Assembly (NCBI GenBank): GCA_009780855.1
Contig: WQZG01000011.1
Span: 1 to 63,300, forward strand
Reading direction: 5' to 3'
DNA length: 63,300 nt
DNA from: Treponema sp.
GTDB lineage: Bacteria; Spirochaetota; Spirochaetia; Treponematales; Breznakiellaceae
The notes below the pieces were generated by a model, which was not told the DNA's origin, did no database searches, and saw nothing but the letters and a program-made list of their open reading frames with translations. Shown in pieces: positions 46,212 to 55,428 of this stretch (positions are counted from its first letter, which is position 1; each line of letters starts with the position of its first letter). Position numbers and translations under genes: made by a program.

Positions 46212-46344
46212 AAAAAAGCGATCATGCGCATTTAGTTCTTTCCGGTTAAAACTGTCAAGCATTAAAAATATTAAAATTCCCCAAAATATTTAATTTGAGT
46301 GGTCAGACTAAGGTAAAAACCATATATTTAAAACAAGGGAAATT

Positions 46345-47541
46345 ATGGATTTAATCAGCCTTTATAACGGAAAAGTAATGACCGGGTTCGCGACCATGGA
46401 TAACTGCACCGTCCTGGTAGAAGACGCTTTGATCTCCGATGTTTTTTCGCAAAGGCGTTTTGATCAAAGACATTTTAACAAAAATGTAAAAATCATCAAT
46501 GTAGACGGATGCTATATAGTCCCGGGTTTTATAGACACGCACATCCACGGTTTTGGCGGCTACGGATCTGAGGACGCGTTTGAATCAGAAGAAAAAGGGA
46601 TAAACTCAATCCTTGAAATGTCACGCAATCTGGCTCAGTTCGGAGTCACTTCCTTTAACCCCACAATTTTTCCGGATACGCCGGAGAAATTAATCGGAGC
46701 TGTAAGGGCGATCAGCTCGGCGGCCGGTAAGGAAACCGGAGCCAGGATCATGGGGCTCCATATGGAAGGGCCGTTTATTTCAAAAGACAAACCAGGAGCC
46801 CTCAAGGAAGAAGCGGTTATCCCGGTTGATATATCGCTTATGGAAAAGCTTTGGGAAGCTTCAGGCGGTAAAATTGTAAACATGACAGTTGCGCCGGAGT
46901 TAAAAGGAATGAGGGAGCTGGCGCTGTTCTGCATAAAAAAAGGAATAATTTTACAGGCCGGCCATACAGACGCAAAATACGAGAACATGGTCGAGGGGAT
47001 GCAGGTCGGGATTCTTCATTCAACCCACCTGTTCAACGCAATGAGCAGAATGGACCACAGGAACCCCAATGCCGCGGGTGCGATACTGATTCATCCGGAA
47101 ATGTCATGTGAAATAATTCCGGACGGAATACATATTCATCCTGATCTGTACAAACTATTGATACGCGATAAATCCAATGATAAAATAATAATGATAACCG
47201 ACGCCCTCAAAGCCACCGAGCAAAAAGAAGGTCCTTTATTGTCAGACGGTACGGAAGTAATTTTAAAGGACGGAGTATTCCGCAGAAAGTCCGATGAAGT
47301 CATTGCCGGTTCCTGCGTGACCATGATCAGGGGAATAAAAAACCTCGTGAACTTTGGTTTTAGCCTGGAAGAAGCCGTAAAGACCGCTTCCTTTAATCCT
47401 GCGCAGGCGATGAACTACAGGAAAAAAGGCGCGATCATTCCGGGCCATGACGCGGATTTGACAGTATTCGACAGGGATTTTAATGTAAAGCTGGTCATGA
47501 TCGGCGGTAAGATTATTAAAAATTCTTTCGAAGGAGTATAA
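46345..47541 (+). CDS. nagA: N-acetylglucosamine-6-phosphate deacetylase
   Basis: 398 residues; removes acetate from GlcNAc-6-P to give glucosamine-6-P. Metal and active-site motifs: [61 protein letters not shown] and [14 protein letters not shown] (catalytic Asp). AAGGGAAATT precedes the ATG. nagB follows after one base, making a two-step pathway operon. A partial GGTC-type half palindrome (about 46299-46310) could be a GntR-type site, but this is weak. Confidence 0.96.
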   Translation: MDLISLYNGKVMTGFATMDNCTVLVEDALISDVFSQRRFDQRHFNKNVKIINVDGCYIVPGFIDTHIHGFGGYGSEDAFESEEKGINSILEMSRNLAQFGVTSFNPTIFPDTPEKLIGAVRAISSAAGKETGARIMGLHMEGPFISKDKPGALKEEAVIPVDISLMEKLWEASGGKIVNMTVAPELKGMRELALFCIKKGIILQAGHTDAKYENMVEGMQVGILHSTHLFNAMSRMDHRNPNAAGAILIHPEMSCEIIPDGIHIHPDLYKLLIRDKSNDKIIMITDALKATEQKEGPLLSDGTEVILKDGVFRRKSDEVIAGSCVTMIRGIKNLVNFGFSLEEAVKTASFNPAQAMNYRKKGAIIPGHDADLTVFDRDFNVKLVMIGGKIIKNSFEGV

Positions 47542-47542
47542 A

Positions 47543-48334
47543 ATGCGTCTCTTGATTCACCGCGATTATGAAAAACTCTGCAAATGGACTGCTTCCTACA
47601 TTGTAAAGCGGATAAACGGCTACAGTCCCAAAAAAGACAAACCGTTCGTACTTGGGCTTCCTACCGGATCAAGCCCCCTGGGAGTTTATAAAGAATTCAT
47701 CAGGCTCAACAAGGAAGGCAAAGTATCTTTTGCCGATGTTGTAACATTCAACATGGACGAATACGTCGGGCTGCCGGCCGCACACAAAGAGAGTTATTAC
47801 CGTTTTATGACAGACAATCTGTTTAACCAGATTGATATTCCAAAAGAAAATTACCATATCCTTAACGGCATGGCCGCGAATCTGGAAAAAGAATGCAAAA
47901 ATTACGAAGAAGCCATTGCGGGTTTCGGCGGAATTGAACTGTTCCTGGGCGGCATAGGCGAAAACGGCCACATCGCTTTTAATGAACCCGGTTCATCGCT
48001 TGCGTCAAGAACCAGGGTAAAAACCCTGAGCATGGATACAAGGCTTGTCAACGCGCGTTTCTTTGACGGCGATGTAAAACAGGTCCCGGCAAAAGCCCTT
48101 ACAGTCGGCGTTGGTACGGTAATGGACGCCAGGGAAGTCATAATCATAGTCTCAGGTCCCAAAAAAGCCAGGGCACTGCAGGCCGCTGTCGAAGGCAGCG
48201 TAAGCCATATGTGCCCGCTGTCCTGTCTGCAGATGCATCCAAAAGCCATTATAGTCTGCGATGAGGACGCGGCCGGAGAACTTAAAAACGAAACAGTAAA
48301 GTACTTCAAGGACATTGAAGGCAAGAATATCTAG
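47543..48334 (+). CDS. nagB: Glucosamine-6-phosphate deaminase
   Basis: 263 residues; converts glucosamine-6-P to fructose-6-P and ammonia. [16 protein letters not shown] binds phosphate, [11 protein letters not shown] holds the catalytic Asp, and [18 protein letters not shown] the active-site His. Starts 1 base after nagA. Its last stop base is the first base of the next GTG start, so three genes are coupled. Confidence 0.97.
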   Translation: MRLLIHRDYEKLCKWTASYIVKRINGYSPKKDKPFVLGLPTGSSPLGVYKEFIRLNKEGKVSFADVVTFNMDEYVGLPAAHKESYYRFMTDNLFNQIDIPKENYHILNGMAANLEKECKNYEEAIAGFGGIELFLGGIGENGHIAFNEPGSSLASRTRVKTLSMDTRLVNARFFDGDVKQVPAKALTVGVGTVMDAREVIIIVSGPKKARALQAAVEGSVSHMCPLSCLQMHPKAIIVCDEDAAGELKNETVKYFKDIEGKNI

Positions 48335-49434
48335 TGCCTGCCGGATTTCGTCTTCTCCAAAAGGGATTATTAATTTTCTGTGTTTTAAGATGTGTTTTTA
48401 TGGCTTCATCGGTTTACGCAGGTGATGAAGCCATGTTCGCCGCTTATTCCGATCCGTCCCGAATCTGGGGCGGCGGAATTGAAGGTGTAATCGAAGAAGC
48501 CTACCGCCTTTGTTTTAAGACCAGGATTCTGGACGGCAGGGTAATGAACCTGCGTATGCCTTTTGCACAGGACAATGAACGGGACAAGCTTACCGAACAG
48601 CAGTGGGGTTTTTTGGAAGGCGGCAAGGGCGATCCGGTTTTTTTATGGAAAAAAATCAATGATATTCTGGACAGCCCGGATTTTGCCGAATACGCCAAAA
48701 CCCTGTCCGATGGCCGCGAAAAAGTAATAATTTTCGATTTACCGGACCAGAGCTGGACGGCGACCAGGGAACTTTTTGAAATAGCCAGGATAAAGGCAGG
48801 TTCATACCGCGGCCTGCCGCATAAACCCTATGTTCTGGTTACAGGGGGAGGCCTGGAAGAAACCGATGTTTACAACTACCTCTACTGCGTAGGCCTTGCA
48901 GGGATGGACTGCTCGGGTTTTGTCTGGCATGTCCTGTCCTACATCGCCGCCTGGAAAGGAATAGATCTGGGGCAAAAACTCGGCCCCGTCCTTGGCGTTA
49001 AAAACGGAGACAATCCCTCGTGGTACGCGGGAACCTACTTTTTCAATTCCAAAAGCCCCCAGATTTTACAGGTAAGCGATGAGATCAAAAACCTAAAACC
49101 GGCCGACATACTGTTGTTCCGGGGAAATGACGGTGAAATTGCCCATTCCGCAATTATCCAGTCGGTTAATTTTACAGACGGGATAATCCGCTATCTGCAG
49201 AGCACAGACGAGGCTCCCCCGGCCGAACGCGGCGCCCATGAATCCTTTATCCGCTTTGACCCGGCAAATCCGGCAGTCAGCTTAAAAGACCCTTCCCTTG
49301 TATGGTCACAAAAACGCTACGCGCCCTTCCCCGGCGAAAAACCAAGCGCGTTCTCGGATGACGGAGAACGCTACCGGGCCTATCCCGAACTGGGCGGAGG
49401 CAAAGTAGTTCGTTTACGAATTCTCTCTTCCTGA
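48334..49434 (+). CDS. Exported NlpC/P60-like cysteine hydrolase
   Basis: 366 residues. An N-terminal hydrophobic signal (GLLIFCVLRCVFMASSVYA) is followed by an unrecognised region, then GLAGMDCSGFVWHVLSY, the Cys motif of NlpC/P60 or CHAP-type peptidases, and GEIAHSAIIQSV with the matching His. A cell-wall peptidase or amidase is likely, acting in the periplasm. GTG start overlaps the nagB stop by one base. Placement after nagAB would fit recycling of wall amino sugars, an inference. Confidence 0.75.
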   Translation: MPAGFRLLQKGLLIFCVLRCVFMASSVYAGDEAMFAAYSDPSRIWGGGIEGVIEEAYRLCFKTRILDGRVMNLRMPFAQDNERDKLTEQQWGFLEGGKGDPVFLWKKINDILDSPDFAEYAKTLSDGREKVIIFDLPDQSWTATRELFEIARIKAGSYRGLPHKPYVLVTGGGLEETDVYNYLYCVGLAGMDCSGFVWHVLSYIAAWKGIDLGQKLGPVLGVKNGDNPSWYAGTYFFNSKSPQILQVSDEIKNLKPADILLFRGNDGEIAHSAIIQSVNFTDGIIRYLQSTDEAPPAERGAHESFIRFDPANPAVSLKDPSLVWSQKRYAPFPGEKPSAFSDDGERYRAYPELGGGKVVRLRILSS

Positions 49435-49465
49435 CGATAATACAGATAGAGGAAATTTTTATTTT

Positions 49466-50998
49466 ATGGATACCAATTCTCATCCTGTAGCAGTCCTGGA
49501 AATAGGATCTACCGGAATCCGTCTCATAGTTGCCGAAATATCCGGGAACGGCCAATGGCAGGTTCTTGACCGGATAGGCAAACCTGTCGCGCTTGGAAAG
49601 GATGTTTTTAATTCGGGCCAGGTAACCAGGGAATCCCTGCTGGAATGCCTGTCGGTGCTCAGGAATTTCAGGGAATTCCTCAAGGGCTGGAATATCAGCG
49701 GCAGTGACGTCCACGTAATCGCAACCAGCGCACTAAGGGCAGCCCGCAACCGGGACATGTTTACGGACAGGGTTATGCTGGAGACGGGGTTTAATCTAAA
49801 AATTGTCGAGGGAATCGAAGAAAACCGCCTTATGTACCTGGCTGTCCAGTTTGCAATAAAAAACGATTTGCCCCTTTTTTGGCGCGGAAATTCCATGATC
49901 CTGGAAATGGGAGGCGGCTCAACGGAAATTATGCTTTTGCGCCGGGGGCAGATAGTATCGGCCCACAGCTTAAGAATGGGTACCATATTGATTAACCAGG
50001 CGATCCGCCGCAGCGCTTCCTGGGCAGAGGACAGATACCTGCAGGAAAATTTACGCAATACGGCAGAATTGCTTGGAACGGAAATGGAACTGTCCCACGT
50101 AAGGACTTTTGTGGTTGCCGGTTCCGACGCAAGGGTTGCCGCATTACAGGTCGGCAAAGAATTAAATGAGAACTGCTTCACTATTTTGAGGGAGACTTTT
50201 ATCCAGTTTGTCGAGCAGGTTCAGAATTATTCTGTTGAAGAATGTATGAATAAACTGCAGATAAATTCGGCGGAAGCAAAAATTTTTATTCCCGGCATTA
50301 TCGTTTACCGTTATCTCCTGGAAAAAACCGGCGCGGCCCAGGTAGTTGTTCCCAATGTTTCAATCCGCGAAGGCCTTTTAATCGATCTGGCGCTGGGCAT
50401 AGACTCCGGCCTGCGGGAAGATTTTTATTCCCAGATTTACGCTTCCGCAATAAACCTGGGCCGCAAATACCACTTCGACGAAGCCCATCACCGCCATGTC
50501 GCGGATTTTTGCCTGACCATGTTCGATTCACTAATCCCGGAACACGGCATGAACCGGAGAGACAGGATGAGGCTGGAAGTCGCCGCACTGCTCCACGATA
50601 TAGGCATGTTTATACGGGCATCGGGCCACCAAATGCACGGACAGTACATTGTATCCAACGCGGAGATCTTTGGCCTGCACCGCGAAGAACTGGAATTGAT
50701 AGCAAATGTGATACGCTACCACAGGGGAGATCTGCCAAATCCAGCCGACATAAACTACATAGCCCTGCAGCGGGAGGACCGTATCCGGATGTTAAAAATG
50801 GCGGCTATCCTGCGTGTAGCCGACGCGCTTGACCGCGGACATTCAAGGCAGATAAAAAAAATAACGCTGGAACGCAAAAATGAGACAATTATCATCAATA
50901 CCGAAGGCAACAGGGATCTTTCGCTGGAACAAATCGGTCTTGAAGAAAAAGCCAACATGTTTCAGGATGTATTCGGCTACAAAATTATATTAAACTAG
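49466..50998 (+). CDS. ppx: Exopolyphosphatase/pppGpp phosphatase with C-terminal HD domain
   Basis: 510 residues of the Ppx/GppA family. The actin-like ATPase fold is shown by VLEIGSTGIRLIVAEI, IVEGIEENRLMYLAV and LEMGGGSTEIMLLRRG. The C-terminal HD domain reads AALLHDIGMFIRASGHQMHGQYIV...ANVIRYHRG. It degrades polyphosphate or the pppGpp alarmone. ppk1 follows after 6 bases, so synthesis and breakdown of polyphosphate are encoded together. Confidence 0.92.
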   Translation: MDTNSHPVAVLEIGSTGIRLIVAEISGNGQWQVLDRIGKPVALGKDVFNSGQVTRESLLECLSVLRNFREFLKGWNISGSDVHVIATSALRAARNRDMFTDRVMLETGFNLKIVEGIEENRLMYLAVQFAIKNDLPLFWRGNSMILEMGGGSTEIMLLRRGQIVSAHSLRMGTILINQAIRRSASWAEDRYLQENLRNTAELLGTEMELSHVRTFVVAGSDARVAALQVGKELNENCFTILRETFIQFVEQVQNYSVEECMNKLQINSAEAKIFIPGIIVYRYLLEKTGAAQVVVPNVSIREGLLIDLALGIDSGLREDFYSQIYASAINLGRKYHFDEAHHRHVADFCLTMFDSLIPEHGMNRRDRMRLEVAALLHDIGMFIRASGHQMHGQYIVSNAEIFGLHREELELIANVIRYHRGDLPNPADINYIALQREDRIRMLKMAAILRVADALDRGHSRQIKKITLERKNETIIINTEGNRDLSLEQIGLEEKANMFQDVFGYKIILN

Positions 50999-51004
50999 CG
51001 GCTT

Positions 51005-53140
51005 ATGAACATAATAAAAACAAAAGAACCAAAATCAAAGACAGCCGGCCTTTTGAGCCGGGATCTTTCATGGGTGGATTTTAACGAGAGAGTACTCGAA
51101 GAAGGACTGCGGAAGGATCTTAAACCCCTGGACAGGTTAAAATATTTATCGATAGTCTCGTCAAACTTTGATGAATTTTTTATGGTCAGGGTTGCGGCCG
51201 TAAAGCGGGCAAGGTATAACGCCGGTCCGGCAGTCACGGCGCCCAACGAGGAACTTGAAACAATCGGAAAAAGGGTGCGTTCGATTATTGAACGGCAGTA
51301 TAAAACTTTAAACACGGAAGTCCTCCCAGATCTTGCGGAAGGCGGCCTGTGCATTGTACGCCCAAAAGACTGGACCAAAACCCAAAGGGAATTTCTTGAG
51401 GCGGCTTTTATGCAGGAATATCTTCCTGTCCTGACCCCGCTAAAGGCCGATGACGAAGGGCCCCTCCCCATAATCGAAAATTACTGGATCCACGCTGCCT
51501 TTTTGCTTGAACCGGAAGATAAAACTGCCGAGGAAAATATTTCAATAATAAGGATTCCTCCGGTCCTGGACAGGATAGTCCGGATACACCCGGAAACCGT
51601 CTCGGATAAAAAACTTTCGGTCGCTTTTCTGGAAGACATGATCGTTGAATGGGGAAATTATCTGTTCCCCGGCTTCAGGGTGCGCGGGCAGCTGCTCTTT
51701 AGTGTAAACCGCGACGCGGATTTTTCTGTGGACGAACAGCGGGACGAAGATTTTATCGAAGCTATGGAAGAGGTTCTTGAAGACCGGGAAAAATCCATGG
51801 TAGTACGCATGACATATTCGCAGGGAAGCCGGAAGCTGCTGGATTATTTTGCTTCGCGGTTTGGAATTACAGAAGATGATCTGTACGAAATAGACGGACC
51901 GCTTAACCTGGGAAACCTTTACGATTTGGCCATGATTCCGGGTTTCGACAGGTTAAGGGAAAAGCCATGGAATATATACCGCAACCCCGATTTTAATGAT
52001 GATCAAAGTATCTGGGATCGCATCCGCGAAGGGGATGTGGTTCTCCATCTGCCGTACCAGAATTTTGATCCGGTGATCAGGTTCTTCCGCGACGCGGCCT
52101 CTGACCCGGCCGTGATTTCCATCAAGACTACCCTTTACCGTACAAGCGGGAATTCGCCAATAGTAAAAGCGCTGGAACAGGCGAGCATGTCGGGCAAACA
52201 TGTAACAGCCGTTGTGGAGCTCAAAGCCAGGTTCGACGAAAAGCAGAATATCTCGTGGGCGAACCGCCTGGAAAAAGCGGGCGTAATAGTGGTTTACGGT
52301 TTGGCCCATTTAAAAATACATGCCAAAATGTCAATGATCATACGCAGGGAAAACGGAAAACTGCGCCGTTATGTACACCTTTCAACAGGCAATTACAACG
52401 AGGCAACGGCGAAAGTTTACGAAGATCTTTCGATTTTTACAGCAAGGGATGATATAGCCTATGACACCGGGTTAATTTTTAATATGATAACCGGCTACTC
52501 CGTTATACAGACCATGCGGCGGCTGACAATCGCGCCTGTGGCGCTCAAGGAACGCCTGCTTTATCTTATTGATCGTGAAATAAACCAATCCGGACAGCAA
52601 AGCCCGGGCAAAATTATAGCCAAAATGAATTCTCTTGCGGACGAGCAGATCATAGACGCACTCTACCATGCTTCCTGCGCAGGTGTTGAAATTATGCTTA
52701 TTGTGCGCGGGATCTGTCTGTTAAGACCCGGAGTCCCCGGATTGTCAGAAAACATCAAGGTAATAAGCATTATAGATTACTACCTTGAACACTCGCGCAT
52801 ATTTTATTTTGCCAACAGCGGCAGCGAAGAACTCTACCTGTCCAGCGCAGACTGGATGCCGCGCAACATGGAGCGCAGGGTGGAACTGATGTTCCCTGTC
52901 CTTAATGATGACATAAAAAAATTCATAATGGAAATACTGGGAAGCTACCTGCAGGATAACACCCATGCCTGGGATCTTGACTGCGAAGGCCGCTGGTCAA
53001 GGGTAAAACAGGAAAGCGATATTCTGTACAGGGCACAGACCAAATTTTTATCCATGGCGGAAAAAGCGTCCGCCGCCGATATTGATGCGCCGGCAGATAC
53101 GGCAGATAAGGAATTTATTATACGCAGAAGTCCTTTATAA
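51005..53140 (+). CDS. ppk1: Polyphosphate kinase 1
   Basis: A 711-residue enzyme making polyphosphate from ATP. N-terminal LLSRDLSWVDFNERVLEE and SNFDEFFMVRVAAVKR are family blocks. The two phospholipase-D-like halves carry the histidines in AHLKIHAKMSMI (phospho-His) and DYYLEHSRIFYFANSG, and STGNYNEATAKVYEDLSIFTA lies between. Full length. Operon with ppx. Confidence 0.97.
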   Translation: MNIIKTKEPKSKTAGLLSRDLSWVDFNERVLEEGLRKDLKPLDRLKYLSIVSSNFDEFFMVRVAAVKRARYNAGPAVTAPNEELETIGKRVRSIIERQYKTLNTEVLPDLAEGGLCIVRPKDWTKTQREFLEAAFMQEYLPVLTPLKADDEGPLPIIENYWIHAAFLLEPEDKTAEENISIIRIPPVLDRIVRIHPETVSDKKLSVAFLEDMIVEWGNYLFPGFRVRGQLLFSVNRDADFSVDEQRDEDFIEAMEEVLEDREKSMVVRMTYSQGSRKLLDYFASRFGITEDDLYEIDGPLNLGNLYDLAMIPGFDRLREKPWNIYRNPDFNDDQSIWDRIREGDVVLHLPYQNFDPVIRFFRDAASDPAVISIKTTLYRTSGNSPIVKALEQASMSGKHVTAVVELKARFDEKQNISWANRLEKAGVIVVYGLAHLKIHAKMSMIIRRENGKLRRYVHLSTGNYNEATAKVYEDLSIFTARDDIAYDTGLIFNMITGYSVIQTMRRLTIAPVALKERLLYLIDREINQSGQQSPGKIIAKMNSLADEQIIDALYHASCAGVEIMLIVRGICLLRPGVPGLSENIKVISIIDYYLEHSRIFYFANSGSEELYLSSADWMPRNMERRVELMFPVLNDDIKKFIMEILGSYLQDNTHAWDLDCEGRWSRVKQESDILYRAQTKFLSMAEKASAADIDAPADTADKEFIIRRSPL

Positions 53141-53160
53141 TATTCTGCGGCCGGCAAAAT

Positions 53161-53370
53161 TTAAATTAACGCTGTGTAACCGGCTTCTGCAACCGCGGCT
53201 TTAATTTTTTCCGGCAGGGTCTTTTGGGGATCATAGTTAAAAGAAGCTGTATTGGACTTAAGATCAACCTTTATTTTCTCAAGTCCGCCCAGATCGGTTA
53301 ACGCTTTTGAAACGGCCGCGACGCAGTGATTACAGCTCATACCTTCGATTTTGATTTTCATTTTTTCCAT
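53161..53370 (-). CDS. Heavy-metal-associated domain protein (CopZ-like)
   Basis: 69 residues: KMKIKIEGMSCNHCVAAVSKAL has the M-x-C-x-x-C copper(I)-binding loop of HMA chaperones, and the protein ends AAVAEAGYTALI. ATG 53370 has GGAG upstream; a longer reading frame is rejected as non-coding. It may carry copper to a pump or regulator encoded elsewhere. Confidence 0.88.
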   Translation of the reverse strand: MEKMKIKIEGMSCNHCVAAVSKALTDLGGLEKIKVDLKSNTASFNYDPQKTLPEKIKAAVAEAGYTALI

Positions 53371-53540
53371 TTTTATACTCCATTCATTCCCAAAAATCAC
53401 GCTTCCGCAGAAAAATATGCGGACATGGTATTTGGTATAATAGTATAGTAAAAAAAGCAATTTTGGAACATAAAAAAAGCAATCGCGGAACAACATGCCC
53501 GCACTAAATTTATTATATTGCCGATTAAGGACGGTGAGTA

Positions 53541-54431
53541 TTGGACTACATTGATATACTTCAGGAGATGCTTAATTACATCGACGCGCACATCAGGGAA
53601 AAAATGAGCGTTGAAAAACTGGCGGCCCGGGCAGGTTTTTCCCGGTATCATTTTTGCCGGGTGTTTCAATGGGGAACAGGCTATTCGATTATGGAGTATG
53701 TAAGGAACAGACGGCTGGCATTTGCGGCGTCTGAGCTCCGCGGCGGAAGGAAAATAATCGATATTTCGATCGATTACGGCTTTGAAACCCATTCAGGTTT
53801 TACAAAAGCATTCCGCCGGTACTTCGGCTGTTCCCCGGAGATCTACCGCGCGCACGCGTCATTCGATGTACCCAAGCTGCCGAATATCCGGACTGCCAAA
53901 CAATATATTAACGGAGGCATTGTTATGGAACCAAAAATGGTAAGGAAACCGGCTGTGAAACTCGCAGGTTTTTTATTAAGAACAAACGCTGACAAGAATG
54001 AAAGCGGAAAGGCGATACCGCGGTTCTGGACCGCGTACAAAACTGACGGAAGGATGCAAAAGCTGCACAGCGAACCTTTTGTAAAAATTCATACTGAATA
54101 CGGTGCGTGTTTCCCGGAGAACCCGGAGAACGGCGAATTTGAATATGTCATTGCGGTTGAGGTAAAAGAGGACTCCGCCATTCCAAAGGAATACCACGTC
54201 TGCACAATACCGGAAGCCCTTTTCGCTGTATTCAGTTCACCGCCATCAGATGACGCGGGATTTTCACCGGCAATACAGGGAACCTGGAAATACATTTTTA
54301 ACGAATGGTTTCCGGGTTCCGGCTGCGAATTTGACGCTAACGGAGTTGATTATGAACTCTACGACGAACGATGCCAAAGCGAGACGGCAAAGGTCTGCGA
54401 TATTTATGTTCCGGTTGTAAAAAAAACCTAA
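53541..54431 (+). CDS. AraC-type regulator with GyrI-like effector-binding domain
   Basis: 296 residues. An N-terminal AraC double helix-turn-helix (EKMSVEKLAARAGFSRYHFCRVFQWGTGYSIMEYVRNRRL; IIDISIDYGFETHSGFTKAFRRYFGCSPEIYR) is followed by a GyrI-like ligand domain (residues about 140-296), as in Rob and related multidrug sensors. TTG start at 53541 after AGGACGG. Monocistronic; its end overlaps the convergent dehydrogenase gene by 4 bases. Target unknown. Confidence 0.9.
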   Translation: MDYIDILQEMLNYIDAHIREKMSVEKLAARAGFSRYHFCRVFQWGTGYSIMEYVRNRRLAFAASELRGGRKIIDISIDYGFETHSGFTKAFRRYFGCSPEIYRAHASFDVPKLPNIRTAKQYINGGIVMEPKMVRKPAVKLAGFLLRTNADKNESGKAIPRFWTAYKTDGRMQKLHSEPFVKIHTEYGACFPENPENGEFEYVIAVEVKEDSAIPKEYHVCTIPEALFAVFSSPPSDDAGFSPAIQGTWKYIFNEWFPGSGCEFDANGVDYELYDERCQSETAKVCDIYVPVVKKT

Positions 54432-55381
54432 TTTACAGTATTGACCGGATGGCCGCCCAGAAACGCCTTAAGGTTATCGGCGGCTATATCCATTAACCGC
54501 CGGCGGCTTTCCGAAGGCGCCCAGGAGATATGCGGCGTAATTATACAGTTTTTGGCTTTGAGAAGCGGATTGTCCGTGCGTATGGGCTCCTCGGAAACCA
54601 CATCAACACCGGCTGCGAAAACTTTGCCGCTATTAAGTGCGGCCGCCAAATCCGCCTCGTTTACAACAGGGCCGCGGGAATTGTTGATAATTATAACCCC
54701 GTCCTTCATTTTGGCGATGGTATCCCTGCTGACAAGGCCTTTGGTCGAAGGCAGAAGCGGACAGTGCAGCGAAATGACATCGGAGCGGGCCAGAACATCA
54801 TCAAGGGAAACATAGGACCCTATTGCTTTACCTGCGTCGTTTGGTTTTTCATCAAAGGCAATTATATTCATGCCAAGGGCTTTTGCGATTCTGCCGGTTG
54901 TCTGTCCGATCCGGCCAAAACCGATAATCCCCATGGTTTTACCGGCAAGCTCGATTAACGGGTAATCCCAAAAACAAAAATCCTGGCAGTTCTCCCAGCG
55001 GCCTTCCCTGACAGCCCTGTCGTGATGGCCTATGTGATGACAGATCTCCAGCAGCAGGGCAATCGCAAACTGACCTGTAGAGTCGGTGGCATAAGTCGGA
55101 ACATTGGTAACCGTAACTGAATGCGCGCGTGCGGCTTCGGTATCGACTATATTGTAACCGGTGGCAAGGACTCCTATATATTTAACGCCGGGGCATTGTT
55201 TAAGCGTCTCGCCGGTAATGGGAGTCTTGTTTGTGATAACGATTTCTGCGCTGCCTATGCGTCCTGCAATTTGATCTTTTGGAGTCCTGTCATAAACAAC
55301 AAGTTCGCCAAGTTTGCCAAAACCGTCCCAGCTTAAGTCGCCGGGATTTTCAGCATATCCGTCAAGAATAACTATTTTCAT
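54428..55381 (-). CDS. D-isomer-specific 2-hydroxyacid dehydrogenase (glycerate dehydrogenase type)
   Basis: 317 residues. NAD-binding motif GKTMGIIGFGRIGQTTGRIAKALGM, substrate Arg in NNSRGPVVNE, Glu in DVVSEEP, and catalytic His in ITPHISWAPSESRRR. It is closest by eye to hydroxypyruvate/glycerate dehydrogenases, but lactate-type substrates are possible. ATG 55381 gives the standard MKIVILDGY start; an ATG at 55399 is also in frame. Divergent from the antiporter gene. Confidence 0.88.
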   Translation of the reverse strand: MKIVILDGYAENPGDLSWDGFGKLGELVVYDRTPKDQIAGRIGSAEIVITNKTPITGETLKQCPGVKYIGVLATGYNIVDTEAARAHSVTVTNVPTYATDSTGQFAIALLLEICHHIGHHDRAVREGRWENCQDFCFWDYPLIELAGKTMGIIGFGRIGQTTGRIAKALGMNIIAFDEKPNDAGKAIGSYVSLDDVLARSDVISLHCPLLPSTKGLVSRDTIAKMKDGVIIINNSRGPVVNEADLAAALNSGKVFAAGVDVVSEEPIRTDNPLLKAKNCIITPHISWAPSESRRRLMDIAADNLKAFLGGHPVNTVN

Positions 55382-55428
55382 GATTGTTAATACTATCATA
55401 AACCGCCGTCCGCATCTATAATAATTAT